A stretch of DNA of 64,000 bases, taken from assembly GCF_017308975.1 (NCBI RefSeq), contig NZ_JADWPD010000020.1, forward strand, positions 124,001-188,000, in the 5' to 3' direction. Below, one piece after another: positions 31,085 to 39,822 of the stretch (position 1 is the stretch's first letter; each line of letters opens with the position of its first letter). The position numbers and the translations under genes were made by a program. Origin of the DNA: Amycolatopsis sp. MtRt-6. Its GTDB lineage: Bacteria; Actinomycetota; Actinomycetes; Mycobacteriales; Pseudonocardiaceae. The notes below the pieces were generated by a model. The model was not told the DNA's origin. It was given only the letters and a program-made list of their open reading frames with translations, and did not search any database.

Positions 31085-32109
31085 GCGACCTCCCGATCCT
31101 CGCCGTCACGCTCGGCGACCCCGTAGGTATCGGCCCGGAGATCACCCTGAAGACCCTCGCCGAGCCCGAAGCCCTGCAGCTGGCGCGCGGGGTGGCGGTG
31201 GGCGACGCTCCCGTGCTGGGGCGCGTCGCCCGGCACCTGGGCCTGTCCGTGGAGATCAACCCGATCGCCACGGTCGCCGACGCGCGCTTCACCACCGGCG
31301 TGATCGACGTGCTCAACCTCGGCGTGGTCACCGAAGACCTGCCGTGGGGTGAGGTCAACGCGACGGCGGGAGCGGCCGCCGTGGGCGCGATCGAGGTCGC
31401 CACCCGGCTGGCGCTGGCCGGCGAGGTCGACGCGGTGGTGACCGCGCCGATCAACAAGGAGGCCATCTGGGCGGCGGGCTCGCAGCACCTCGGGCACACC
31501 GAGATGCTCGGCGAGCTGACCGGGTCGACCCGGTTCAACACGATGTTCTGGGTCTCCGGGCTGAAGATCTTCTTCGCCACCCGGCACCTCTCCCTGCGCG
31601 AAGCGATCGACCGGATCACCCGCGAGAACATCGAGCACGCGATCCGGGAGGCGTACACCGCGCTGGAGGTGTTCGGCACGGAGAAACCGAGACTGGCCGT
31701 GGCGGCGTTGAACCCGCACGGCGGGGAAAACGGCAAGTTCGGCGACGAGGAGATCGTCGCGATCGCCCCGGCCGTGGCCGCCGCCCGGGCGGCCGGGCTC
31801 GACGTCGTCGGCCCGATCCCCGCGGATTCGGTGTTCCACCAAGGGATCCAGGGCCGGTTCGACGGCGTGCTCTCGCTCTACCACGACCAGGGGCACATCG
31901 CGTCGAAGACGTACGACTTCGACGGCACGGTGTCGGTCACGGTCGGCCTGCCGATCCTGCGCACGTCGGTCGACCACGGCACGGCGTTCGACATCGCCGG
32001 CACCGGCCGGGCGTCGCACGGCACCATGCGGGCGGCGTTCAAGGCCGCGGCCACCCTGGCGCCGTACGCGCGGAAGCTGCCCGTGATCTACCCGCCGGGG
32101 GTCCGGTGA
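31081..32109 (+). CDS. pdxA2: PdxA2-type 4-phospho-acid-sugar dehydrogenase
   Basis: NAD-dependent dehydrogenase of 342 aa of the PdxA family. It begins LAVTLGDPVGIGPEITLKTL, has TAPINKEAIW and the metal-binding His residues in GHTEML, LYHDQGHI and SVDHGTAFDIAG. True PdxA makes pyridoxal precursor, but its place between an acid-sugar kinase and an MFS carrier indicates the PdxA2 subgroup, which oxidises and decarboxylates 4-phospho-D-threonate to dihydroxyacetone phosphate. The GTG start overlaps the kinase stop by 4 bp and its own stop overlaps the MFS start. Confidence 0.88.
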   Translation: MSDLPILAVTLGDPVGIGPEITLKTLAEPEALQLARGVAVGDAPVLGRVARHLGLSVEINPIATVADARFTTGVIDVLNLGVVTEDLPWGEVNATAGAAAVGAIEVATRLALAGEVDAVVTAPINKEAIWAAGSQHLGHTEMLGELTGSTRFNTMFWVSGLKIFFATRHLSLREAIDRITRENIEHAIREAYTALEVFGTEKPRLAVAALNPHGGENGKFGDEEIVAIAPAVAAARAAGLDVVGPIPADSVFHQGIQGRFDGVLSLYHDQGHIASKTYDFDGTVSVTVGLPILRTSVDHGTAFDIAGTGRASHGTMRAAFKAAATLAPYARKLPVIYPPGVR

Positions 32110-33383
32110 TCCCCCGCAAGCGCTGGGCGTACGTCATCCCGGTCGCGGTGGTCATGTACATGCTGGCCTACCTCGACCGCACGAACGTCGCGGTGATCCT
32201 GCCCTACATCGGCGAAGACTTCCCGTTGTCCGCCAGCGCGAAGGGGCTGGCGAGCGGCATCTTCTTCGTCGGCTACCTCGTGCTGCAGATCCCGGCGGCG
32301 GTGCTGGCGGCGAAGTGGAGCGCCCGCAAGACCGTGCTGATCCTGATGATCGCGTGGGCGATCGCGGCGGTGCTGTGCGGGCTGGTGCGGAACGAAACCC
32401 AGCTGCACCTGGCCCGGCTGCTGCTCGGGCTGTTCGAGGGCGGCGTGTGGCCGGCGGTGCTGATCCTGCTGGCCTCCTGGTTCCCGCAGGCCGAACGGGC
32501 GCGGGCGAACGCGCTGTGGATGACGTGCCTGCCGATTTCGGCGATCCTCATGTCGCCGCTGTCCGGTTTCATGCTCGACCACATGTCGTGGCGCTGGGTC
32601 TTCGTCCTGCAGGGGCTGCCACCGCTGGCGTGGGCGGTCGTCTGGTGGTTCGCGGTGGCCGACCGGCCGGCGCGGGCGCGGTGGATTTCCCCGGCGGAGC
32701 GCGAGTACCTCGAAACCACCTTGAAGGCCGAAGAAGACGCGAAGCCGGCGTTCGCCAAGCAGGGCTACCGGGATGCGCTGGCGAACCGCCAAGTGCTGCT
32801 GCTGGTCGGCGTCTACTTCTTCTGGATCACCGGCTTCTACGGCTTCTCCCTGTGGCTGCCATCGGTGGTGAAGACGCTGACCGGCGGCTCGGCCACCGCC
32901 GTCGGCTTCCTGTCGGCCGTGCCGTACGTGCTGGCGCTGGCCGGGATGGTCGCGTGCGCGCACTGGTCCGACCGCACCGGCAACCGGCGGCTCGCGGTCA
33001 CGGTGCCACTGCTGGTCGCCATCGCCGGGCTGCTGCTGGGCAACCTCGTGCACTGGCCGGCAGCCGCGCAGCTGGTCCTGCTCTGCGTCGTGGCGACCGG
33101 CGTGTACATGCCGTACGGGCCGTTCTGGGCGATCCCGAGCCGGGTCCTCGGCATCGAGGTCGTCGCCGTGGCGATGGGCCTGATCAACGCGCTCGGCAAC
33201 CTCGGCGGGTTCGCCGGCCCCTACCTGGTCGGCTGGCTCACCGACGTCACCGGCAGCGCGACCACCGGGTTCGTCGTGCTGGCCGCGTTCCTCGCCGTGG
33301 CCGCCGGGCTGGCGTTCTTCGGGCTGAAACCCGTGACTGTGGAAGAGTCGGTGCATGTCCCAGCCGCGACCAGGCACCCGTGA
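32106..33383 (+). CDS. MFS transporter, anion:cation symporter type (acid-sugar uptake)
   Basis: Twelve-helix carrier of 425 aa. The start IPRKRWAYVIPVAVVMYMLA followed by YLDRTNVAVI is the signature of the ACS (hexuronate/phthalate/tartrate) group. Motif-A-like KWSARKTVLIL lies after helix 2, and GLFEGGVWPAVLILLASWFP in helix 4 is also family-typical. It probably imports the four-carbon acid that the two preceding enzymes consume. GTG start overlaps pdxA2 by 4 bp. Confidence 0.88.
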   Translation: MIPRKRWAYVIPVAVVMYMLAYLDRTNVAVILPYIGEDFPLSASAKGLASGIFFVGYLVLQIPAAVLAAKWSARKTVLILMIAWAIAAVLCGLVRNETQLHLARLLLGLFEGGVWPAVLILLASWFPQAERARANALWMTCLPISAILMSPLSGFMLDHMSWRWVFVLQGLPPLAWAVVWWFAVADRPARARWISPAEREYLETTLKAEEDAKPAFAKQGYRDALANRQVLLLVGVYFFWITGFYGFSLWLPSVVKTLTGGSATAVGFLSAVPYVLALAGMVACAHWSDRTGNRRLAVTVPLLVAIAGLLLGNLVHWPAAAQLVLLCVVATGVYMPYGPFWAIPSRVLGIEVVAVAMGLINALGNLGGFAGPYLVGWLTDVTGSATTGFVVLAAFLAVAAGLAFFGLKPVTVEESVHVPAATRHP

Positions 33384-34158
33384 CCGGCGCGCGATGCTGC
33401 TGGAAGCCGTCCGCGACGGCTCCGGCGGCATCGCGGAGCTGGCCGAAGAGTTCGGCGTCTCCGAGTCGACGATCCGCCGCGACCTCGCCTCGCTGGCCGG
33501 TGCCGGGCACGTCGTCCGCACCTACGGCGGCGCGCTCGACACGGAACGCAGTCCCCGCGAGAAGGACCGGGAGCACGCGGCGGCCAAGGACGCCATCGCC
33601 CGGGAGGCCGCCGCGCTCGTCCAGGACGGCGAGGTGGTGCTGCTCGACGCGGGCACGACCACCGGCAGGCTCGCCCGCCACCTCGCCCACCGCGAGGGGC
33701 TGACCGTGGTGACCAACGGCGTCACCGCGATCCGCGAGCTCGCGGGCTTCGCCGGGATCGACCTCATCGTCCTCGGCGGCCGGCTGCGGCACCCGAACGA
33801 AGCGATCCTCGGCGAGAGCGTGCTGGCGCAGCTGCGGCACATTTCACCCGACCGGGTGTTCCTGGGCGCCGACGGCATCGTGGCCGGCCGCGGGCTGTGC
33901 TGCCCGTCACTGGAGCAGTCGGTGGTCAAGCACGCAATGCTCCACGCGGGCGGCGAGGCCTACGTGCTGGCCGACCACTCCAAGCTGGCCAAGGCCCCGT
34001 TTTCCTACTGGACGCCACTCGACCGCGACTACCGGCTGATCACCGACGAACCCCAGGTGGACGTCGTGTTCCCGCAGTTCGCCGACAGCGTGATCCTGGC
34101 GAACCCGTCCGAAACTGTCGGTGGTGCCGCGCATCATGGACGACGTGGCAGCAACTGA
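33355..34158 (+). CDS. DeoR-family transcriptional repressor
   Basis: Regulator of 267 aa. The N-terminal winged HTH (about 10-65) has IAELAEEFGVSESTIRRDLA and the wing VVRTYGGA. The C-terminal DeoR sensor domain (about 85-245) has VLLDAGTTTGRLARHL, VVTNG and DRVFLGADGI, which bind phosphorylated sugars. Overlaps the end of the MFS gene by 29 bp, so it is the last gene of the acid-sugar operon and probably represses it until a phospho-sugar intermediate appears. The palindrome at 29789 is the proposed site. Confidence 0.92.
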   Translation: MSQPRPGTRDRRAMLLEAVRDGSGGIAELAEEFGVSESTIRRDLASLAGAGHVVRTYGGALDTERSPREKDREHAAAKDAIAREAAALVQDGEVVLLDAGTTTGRLARHLAHREGLTVVTNGVTAIRELAGFAGIDLIVLGGRLRHPNEAILGESVLAQLRHISPDRVFLGADGIVAGRGLCCPSLEQSVVKHAMLHAGGEAYVLADHSKLAKAPFSYWTPLDRDYRLITDEPQVDVVFPQFADSVILANPSETVGGAAHHGRRGSN

Positions 34159-37100
34159 CGTTCTCGACCTCTTCTCCCCCGCGACCCGGGACTGGTTCGC
34201 GGGGGCCTTCGCCGCGCCCACCGCGGCGCAGGAAGGGGCCTGGCGGGCCGCGCACGCGGGTGAGCACGCCCTCGTCGTCGCCCCCACCGGGTCCGGCAAG
34301 ACGCTGTCCGCGTTCCTCTGGGCGCTGGACAGGCTCTCCGTGGAGCCACCGCCGGCGGAGGCGACGAAACGCTGCCGGATCCTCTACGTCTCGCCGCTGA
34401 AGGCCCTGGCGGTCGACGTCCAGCGGAACCTGCGGGCCCCGCTCGCCGGCATCTCGCAGGCCAGCCGCCGGCTGGGGCTGCCGGTGCCCGGCATCGAGGT
34501 GGGCATGCGCACCGGCGACACCACCGCGGCCGAGCGCCGCACCTTCGGCAAGACCCCGCCGGACGTGCTGGTGACCACGCCGGAGTCGCTGTTCCTCATC
34601 CTCACCTCGTCGGCGCGGGAGTCGCTGCGCGGCGTGGAGACCGTGATCGTCGACGAGGTGCACGCGGTCGCCGGCGGCAAGCGCGGCGCGCACCTCGCGC
34701 TCTCCCTGGAGCGGCTGGACGCGCTGCTGCCGAAGCCGGCGCAGCGGATCGGCCTGTCGGCGACGGTCCGCCCGATCGACGAGGTGAGCGCGTTCCTGGC
34801 CGGCGGCCGTCCGGTCCGCGTGGTCCAGCCGAAGCTGGCGAAGACCATCGAGGTCCGCGTCGAGGTCCCGGTCGAGGACATGAGCAACCTCGACGCGCCG
34901 CGCAGCGGGCCGGCGCCGAGCCCGCTCGACGCACTGGAGTCGCTCGAGTCGCTGACCGAGGCGTTCCCGCCCGGGGAAATCGCCCCGGGCGGGCTCGGCA
35001 CGCTGGAGGAGATGGCCGGCAACCCGGTGGAACGGCCGTCGATCTGGCCTGCGGTCGAGGAGCGGGTGCTGAGCCTCATCCGCGCCCACCGCTCGACCAT
35101 CGTCTTCGCCAACTCGCGCCGGCTCACCGAGCGGCTCACGGCCAGGCTCAACGAGCTGGCCGCCGAGCAGACGGAGCTGACCCCGGCCGACACGTTCCCG
35201 GCGGAAGCCATCGCGCAGTCCGGCGTCAGCACCGGGGCGCCGCCGGTGATCGCCCGGGCCCACCACGGGTCGATGTCGCGGGAGCAGCGCACGCACGTCG
35301 AAGAGTCGCTGAAGTCCGGGCAGCTGCCGTGCGTGGTGGCGACGTCGTCGCTGGAGCTGGGCATCGACATGGGCGCGGTCGACCTCGTGGTGCAGATCGA
35401 GGCGCCACCGACGGTCGCGTCCGGGCTGCAGCGCGTCGGCCGGGCGGGGCACCAGGTCGGCGCGGTGTCGTCCGGGGTGATGTTCCCGAAGTTCCGCGGT
35501 GACCTCGTCTCCTGCGCGGTCGTCGCGGAGCGGATGGCGAGCGGCGCGATCGAGGCGGTCCGCTACCCGCGCAACCCGCTCGACGTGCTGGCGCAGCACG
35601 TCGTCGCCATGGTGGCGCTGGAGCCGTGGACGGTGCCGGATCTGGCGTCGCTGGTCCGGCGGGCGGCCCCCTTCGCCGCGCTGCCGGACGACGCCCTGCA
35701 CGCGGTGCTCGACATGCTCGCCGGCCGTTACCCGAGCGAGGAGTTCGGTGAGCTGCGGGCGCGGATCACCTGGGACCGCATCGGCGGCGAGCTGCGCGGG
35801 CGGCCCGGCGCGCAGCGGCTGGCCGTCACGTCCGGCGGCACCATCCCCGACCGCGGCCTGTTCACCGTCATGACGCCGGGCGCGGACGACAAACCCGGTT
35901 CCCGCGTCGGCGAGTTCGACGAAGAAATGGTGTACGAGTCGCGCGTCGGCGACACCATCCTGCTCGGCACGTCGTCGTGGCGGATCACCGACATCACGCA
36001 CGACCGCGTCATCGTGGTGCCCGCGCCGGGCGAGCCGGCGCGGATGCCGTTCTGGAAGGGCGACGCACCGGGCCGTCCCCTGGAACTGGGCCGCGCGCTG
36101 GGGAAGTTCGTCCGCGAACTGTCCACTTCAGACGATCAGAAGGCGCGCGAGCGGGCCGAAGCGGCGGGGCTCGACGAGCGGGCCTGCGACAACCTGCTCG
36201 CCTACCTGGCCGAGCAGAAGGCCGCCACCCGGCACGTCCCGAACGACCGGACGATCCTCCTCGAACGCTACCGCGACGAGCTCGGCGACTGGCGGATCGT
36301 CGTGCACTCGCCGTTCGGCGCGCAGGTGAACGCGCCGTGGGCCCTCGCGATCGCCGCGCGGCTGCGGGAAAACCGCGGGGTGGACGCGCAGGTGGCACAC
36401 TCCGACGACGGGATCGTCCTGCGGCTGCCGGACGCACTGGACGCCGACGGCGGCGAGGTCACCATCGGCGCGGACGACGTGCTGCTCGACCCCGAGGAGG
36501 TCGAGCAGCTGATCGTCGCCGAGGTCGGCGGCTCGGCCGTGTTCGCGGCCCGGTTCCGGGAGTGCGCGGCGCGGTCGCTGCTGCTGCCCCGCCGGGACCC
36601 GCGGCGCCGGACTCCGCTGTGGCAGCAACGGCAACGCGCGTCGCAGCTCCTGTCGGTCGCGGCGAAGTACGAGCGGTTCCCGGTCGTGCTGGAAGCGATG
36701 CGGGAGGTCCTGCAGGACGTCTACGACGTCAGCGGCCTGCGCGAGCTGATGGCCGACGTCCGCGCGCGCAAGGTCCGCCTGGTGGAGGTCGAAACGCCGG
36801 CCGCGTCGCCGTTCGCGCGCAGCCTGCTCTTCGGCTACATCGGGATGTTCCTGTACGAGACCGACGCACCGCTGGCCGAGCGGCGGGCGGCGGCGCTGTC
36901 GCTCGACTCGGCACTGCTGGCCGAGCTCCTGGGCACCGAAGCGATCCGCGAACTGCTGGATCCCGAAGCCGTCGCCGAGGTCGAACGCTCGCTGCAGCGG
37001 CTCGACCCGGAAAGGCACGCGCGCTCGGCCGAAGACGCCGCCGACCTGCTGCGGTTCATCGGCGACCTGACCGTCGAGGAAGCCGCGGAGCGCGGGATCC

Positions 37101-38809
37101 GGGCGGAGTGGCTCACCGAGCTGGAGGCGGCACGGCGGGCGATCCGGGTGCGGATCGGCGGCGCGGAACGGTACCTGGCCATCGAGGACGCCGGCCGGGT
37201 GCGCGACGCGCTGGGCACCGCGCTGCCGGTGGGCGTGCCCGAGGCGTTCACCGAGCCGGTGGCCGACCCGCTCGGCGACCTGCTGTCGCGCTACGCCCGC
37301 GGCCGGGGCCCGTTCGCGGCGGCGGACGCGGCCGCGCGATTCGGGCTCGGCACCGCGGTCGTCACCGGGGTGCTCGACCGGATGACCGGCGAAGGCCGCC
37401 TGGTGCGCGGCGAGCTGAGCCCGGTCGGGCATCCGGAGACCCACGGCGTCGGCGTCGAGTACTGCGACGCGGCGGTGCTGCGGCGGCTGCGGCGCGCGTC
37501 GCTGGCGAAGCTGCGAGCGGAGGTGGAACCGGTCGAACCGGCGGCGCTGGGCCGGTTCCTGCCCGCGTGGCACGGGTTCGGCGGCCGTGTCCGCGCGGCC
37601 CCGACGGCGGACGACGTGCTGTCGGTGGTCGAGCAGCTCGCCGGGGCGCCGTTGCCGGCGAGCGCGGTGGAGTCGCTGATCCTGCCCGGCCGGCTGCCGG
37701 GCTACTCCCCCGCGCTGCTCGACGAGCTGACAACGGCGGGCGAGGTCACGTGGGCGGGCTGCGGCGCGCTGTCCGGCGGCGACGGCTGGATCGCCCTGGC
37801 CCCGGCCGACGTCGCCGACCTGCTGCTCCCCGAAGTCGTCGAGGACATCCCGACCGGCCCGCTGCACGACGCGATCGTGTCCACATTGGAGGGTGGCGCG
37901 CTGTTCTTCCGCCAGCTGGTGGACCGCGCGACGGTCCTGGTGGACAAGGCTCCCACCGACGCCGAAGTCGTGGCGGCGCTGTGGGACCTGGTCTGGGCGG
38001 GCCTGGTCACGGGCGACACGCTGGGCCCGCTGCGGGCCCAGGTCGCCGGACACGGCGCCCACAAGCCACGGCGCCAAGCACCCCGCGGCCGCTACGCACG
38101 CCTGCGAGCGGGGCGGCCCCAGATGCCGTCACGGTCCGGACCGCCGACGGTCGCGGGCCGCTGGGCGCTGACCCCACCACGGGAGACCGACGCGACCCGC
38201 CGCGCCCACGCGCGAACGGAGGCGTTCCTGGAGCGCCACGGCGTCCTGACCCGCGGCGCGCTGGACACCGAACGCGTCACGGGCGGGTTTTCCGGGATCT
38301 ACAAGGTCCTCCGCGGCATGGAGGACACGGGCCAGGTGATCCGCGGCTACGTGGTGGAGGGTCTCGGCGCGGCCCAGTTCGCGGCCAAGGGAGCGGTCGA
38401 CCGCCTGCGCGCCCTGTCGGGCCCGGGCCGCCCGGCACCGGGCCGCCCGGTGGTCCTGGCGGCAGCGGACCCGGCCCAACCGTACGGCGCGGCCCTCCCC
38501 TGGCCGGCGGCAACGGGCGACACGAAACACCGCCCGGCACGCAAAGCGGGCGCACTGGCGGTCCTGGTCGACGGAGTCCCGGCCCTGTACGTGGAGCGAG
38601 GAGGCCGATCCCTGCTGAGCTTCACGGAGGAGCGCCAGCCCCTGTCGGAGGCGGCCCAGGCATTGTCGGCAGCGGTCCGCGAGGGCTGGCTGGGCCAGCT
38701 GTCGGTCCAACGCGCGGACGGCGAGCAGGCGCTGACGTCGGAGCTGGCGGAGGTGTTGCAGGAGGCAGGCTTCCGCGCCACCCCCTCCGGCCTGCGCCTG
38801 CGGGCATGA
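34136..38809 (+). CDS. lhr: Lhr-type ATP-dependent DNA helicase
   Basis: Large superfamily-2 helicase of 1557 aa, close to the ~1500 aa of mycobacterial Lhr. Walker A APTGSGKT is at about residues 49-56, motif II IVDEVHAVAGGKRGAHLAL follows at about 170, motif III is LSAT, and motif VI region QRVGRAGHQVG is near 440. Winged-helix and Lhr C-terminal domains make up the rest, including DEVH-helicase insertion segments. The enzyme translocates 3' to 5' on single strands and unwinds RNA:DNA hybrids; in mycobacteria it is induced by DNA damage. I chose the ATG at 34136, which overlaps the deoR stop; GTG at 34121 or 34145 are alternatives. Confidence 0.95.
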   Translation: MDDVAATDVLDLFSPATRDWFAGAFAAPTAAQEGAWRAAHAGEHALVVAPTGSGKTLSAFLWALDRLSVEPPPAEATKRCRILYVSPLKALAVDVQRNLRAPLAGISQASRRLGLPVPGIEVGMRTGDTTAAERRTFGKTPPDVLVTTPESLFLILTSSARESLRGVETVIVDEVHAVAGGKRGAHLALSLERLDALLPKPAQRIGLSATVRPIDEVSAFLAGGRPVRVVQPKLAKTIEVRVEVPVEDMSNLDAPRSGPAPSPLDALESLESLTEAFPPGEIAPGGLGTLEEMAGNPVERPSIWPAVEERVLSLIRAHRSTIVFANSRRLTERLTARLNELAAEQTELTPADTFPAEAIAQSGVSTGAPPVIARAHHGSMSREQRTHVEESLKSGQLPCVVATSSLELGIDMGAVDLVVQIEAPPTVASGLQRVGRAGHQVGAVSSGVMFPKFRGDLVSCAVVAERMASGAIEAVRYPRNPLDVLAQHVVAMVALEPWTVPDLASLVRRAAPFAALPDDALHAVLDMLAGRYPSEEFGELRARITWDRIGGELRGRPGAQRLAVTSGGTIPDRGLFTVMTPGADDKPGSRVGEFDEEMVYESRVGDTILLGTSSWRITDITHDRVIVVPAPGEPARMPFWKGDAPGRPLELGRALGKFVRELSTSDDQKARERAEAAGLDERACDNLLAYLAEQKAATRHVPNDRTILLERYRDELGDWRIVVHSPFGAQVNAPWALAIAARLRENRGVDAQVAHSDDGIVLRLPDALDADGGEVTIGADDVLLDPEEVEQLIVAEVGGSAVFAARFRECAARSLLLPRRDPRRRTPLWQQRQRASQLLSVAAKYERFPVVLEAMREVLQDVYDVSGLRELMADVRARKVRLVEVETPAASPFARSLLFGYIGMFLYETDAPLAERRAAALSLDSALLAELLGTEAIRELLDPEAVAEVERSLQRLDPERHARSAEDAADLLRFIGDLTVEEAAERGIRAEWLTELEAARRAIRVRIGGAERYLAIEDAGRVRDALGTALPVGVPEAFTEPVADPLGDLLSRYARGRGPFAAADAAARFGLGTAVVTGVLDRMTGEGRLVRGELSPVGHPETHGVGVEYCDAAVLRRLRRASLAKLRAEVEPVEPAALGRFLPAWHGFGGRVRAAPTADDVLSVVEQLAGAPLPASAVESLILPGRLPGYSPALLDELTTAGEVTWAGCGALSGGDGWIALAPADVADLLLPEVVEDIPTGPLHDAIVSTLEGGALFFRQLVDRATVLVDKAPTDAEVVAALWDLVWAGLVTGDTLGPLRAQVAGHGAHKPRRQAPRGRYARLRAGRPQMPSRSGPPTVAGRWALTPPRETDATRRAHARTEAFLERHGVLTRGALDTERVTGGFSGIYKVLRGMEDTGQVIRGYVVEGLGAAQFAAKGAVDRLRALSGPGRPAPGRPVVLAAADPAQPYGAALPWPAATGDTKHRPARKAGALAVLVDGVPALYVERGGRSLLSFTEERQPLSEAAQALSAAVREGWLGQLSVQRADGEQALTSELAEVLQEAGFRATPSGLRLRA

Positions 38810-38922
38810 GAGGTCGCCGGGGCAAGGGGACGAGAGGAGCCGGCTTGGAGCGCCGCGCCCCGGCCGGGTCGCGGCGCTCCACCCGCGCCTCGGCCTGCGA
38901 CGGGGCAACTCGGCCCGGCCGC

Positions 38923-39225
38923 ACCGCGACCCGAGCCGCCAGTCCGCCCCACTCGCCGGAACGCCACGAGCCGGCCCGGGCAGTTCGCCAACCCCGCCCC
39001 CCGCACCGCGACCCGAGTCGCAACCCCGCCGCTCACCTCAGCCGGCCACACCGCGACCCGCGCTTCAACCCCGCCGCTCACCTCAGCCCGCCACACCGCG
39101 CCCGGGCGGTTCGCCGCCCCGCCCGCAGCACGCCCCACCGACACAACCAGCCGGCCACACCACGACCCGCGTCTCAACCCCGCCGCTCACCACACCCCGC
39201 CGGCCGGTTCGCCACCGCGTGGTCT
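38923..39225. repeat. Degenerate 45-bp tandem repeat in the lhr-def interval
   Basis: The 509-bp gap after lhr holds a repeated unit beginning ACCGCGACCCG and containing CAACCCCGCCGCTCACC. Copies begin at about 39005, 39050 and 39095 (45-bp period), with diverged copies near 38923 and 39159. Because 45 is divisible by 3, long shadow frames cross it (a 15-residue repeat EVSGGVEARVAVWPA on the minus strand), but there is no start, family match or normal codon pattern. Best read as an intergenic minisatellite. Confidence 0.65.
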
Positions 39226-39318
39226 CCGCCTCGCCAAGCCGGGTTGGTGATTCCCGCGCGACCGCTTTCCGGGCTGCCCTAAGCTGCCAGTCCGACACGC
39301 ACGAAGGATGTTCTGCTC

Positions 39319-39819
39319 ATGGCGATGCGCGAACTGCGCTATTTCGGGGACCCGATCCTCAAGTCCGTCTGCGATCCGGTCACCGTGTTCGACGAGAAGC
39401 TCGAGGCGCTCGTGCGGGACCTGCTCGACTCCGTCAAGCCCGCCGGGCGGGCCGGGCTGGCCGCGCCGCAGATCGGCGTCGGGCTTCGCGTCTTCAGCTA
39501 TGACGTCGCCGGGCTGACCGGGTACGTCGTCAACCCCGAAATCGTCGAACTGTCCGAAGAAACGCACGAGATCGGCGAAGGCTGCCTGTCGGTTCCGGAG
39601 CTGTGGTTCCCCACCAAGCGCGCCAAGCACGCGAAGGTCCGCGGCGTCGACGTCCACAACGAGCCGGTCGAGGTCGAAGGCGAAGACGTGCTGGCCCAGT
39701 GTCTGCAGCACGAAACCGACCACCTCGACGGCGTTCTCTACCTCGACCGGCTCACCGCCGAGCGCAAGAAGTCCGCCCTGCGGGAAGCTCGCGACAAAGA
39801 CTGGTTCTGGAAGCGCTGA
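39319..39819 (+). CDS. def: Peptide deformylase
   Basis: Metalloenzyme of 166 aa removing the N-formyl group from nascent proteins. All three family motifs are present: GLAAPQIG (about 48-55), EGCLSVPE (about 90-97, metal-binding Cys) and QHETDHLDG (about 132-140, two His ligands and the catalytic Glu). The ATG follows GAAGGA. It has its own upstream region after the repeat tract and converges on the ACT-GNAT gene 3 bp away. Confidence 0.96.
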   Translation: MAMRELRYFGDPILKSVCDPVTVFDEKLEALVRDLLDSVKPAGRAGLAAPQIGVGLRVFSYDVAGLTGYVVNPEIVELSEETHEIGEGCLSVPELWFPTKRAKHAKVRGVDVHNEPVEVEGEDVLAQCLQHETDHLDGVLYLDRLTAERKKSALREARDKDWFWKR

Positions 39820-39822
39820 CGC

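Noticed and set aside
38923..39225. CRISPR-like array
   Set aside because: Units are contiguous and diverged without unique spacers, and no cas gene is near.
35977..39282. A 1101-codon frame overlapping lhr and the repeat tract
   Set aside because: Low-complexity Arg/Gly/Pro composition, different frame of a real helicase gene, and it only survives because the 45-bp repeat keeps phase.
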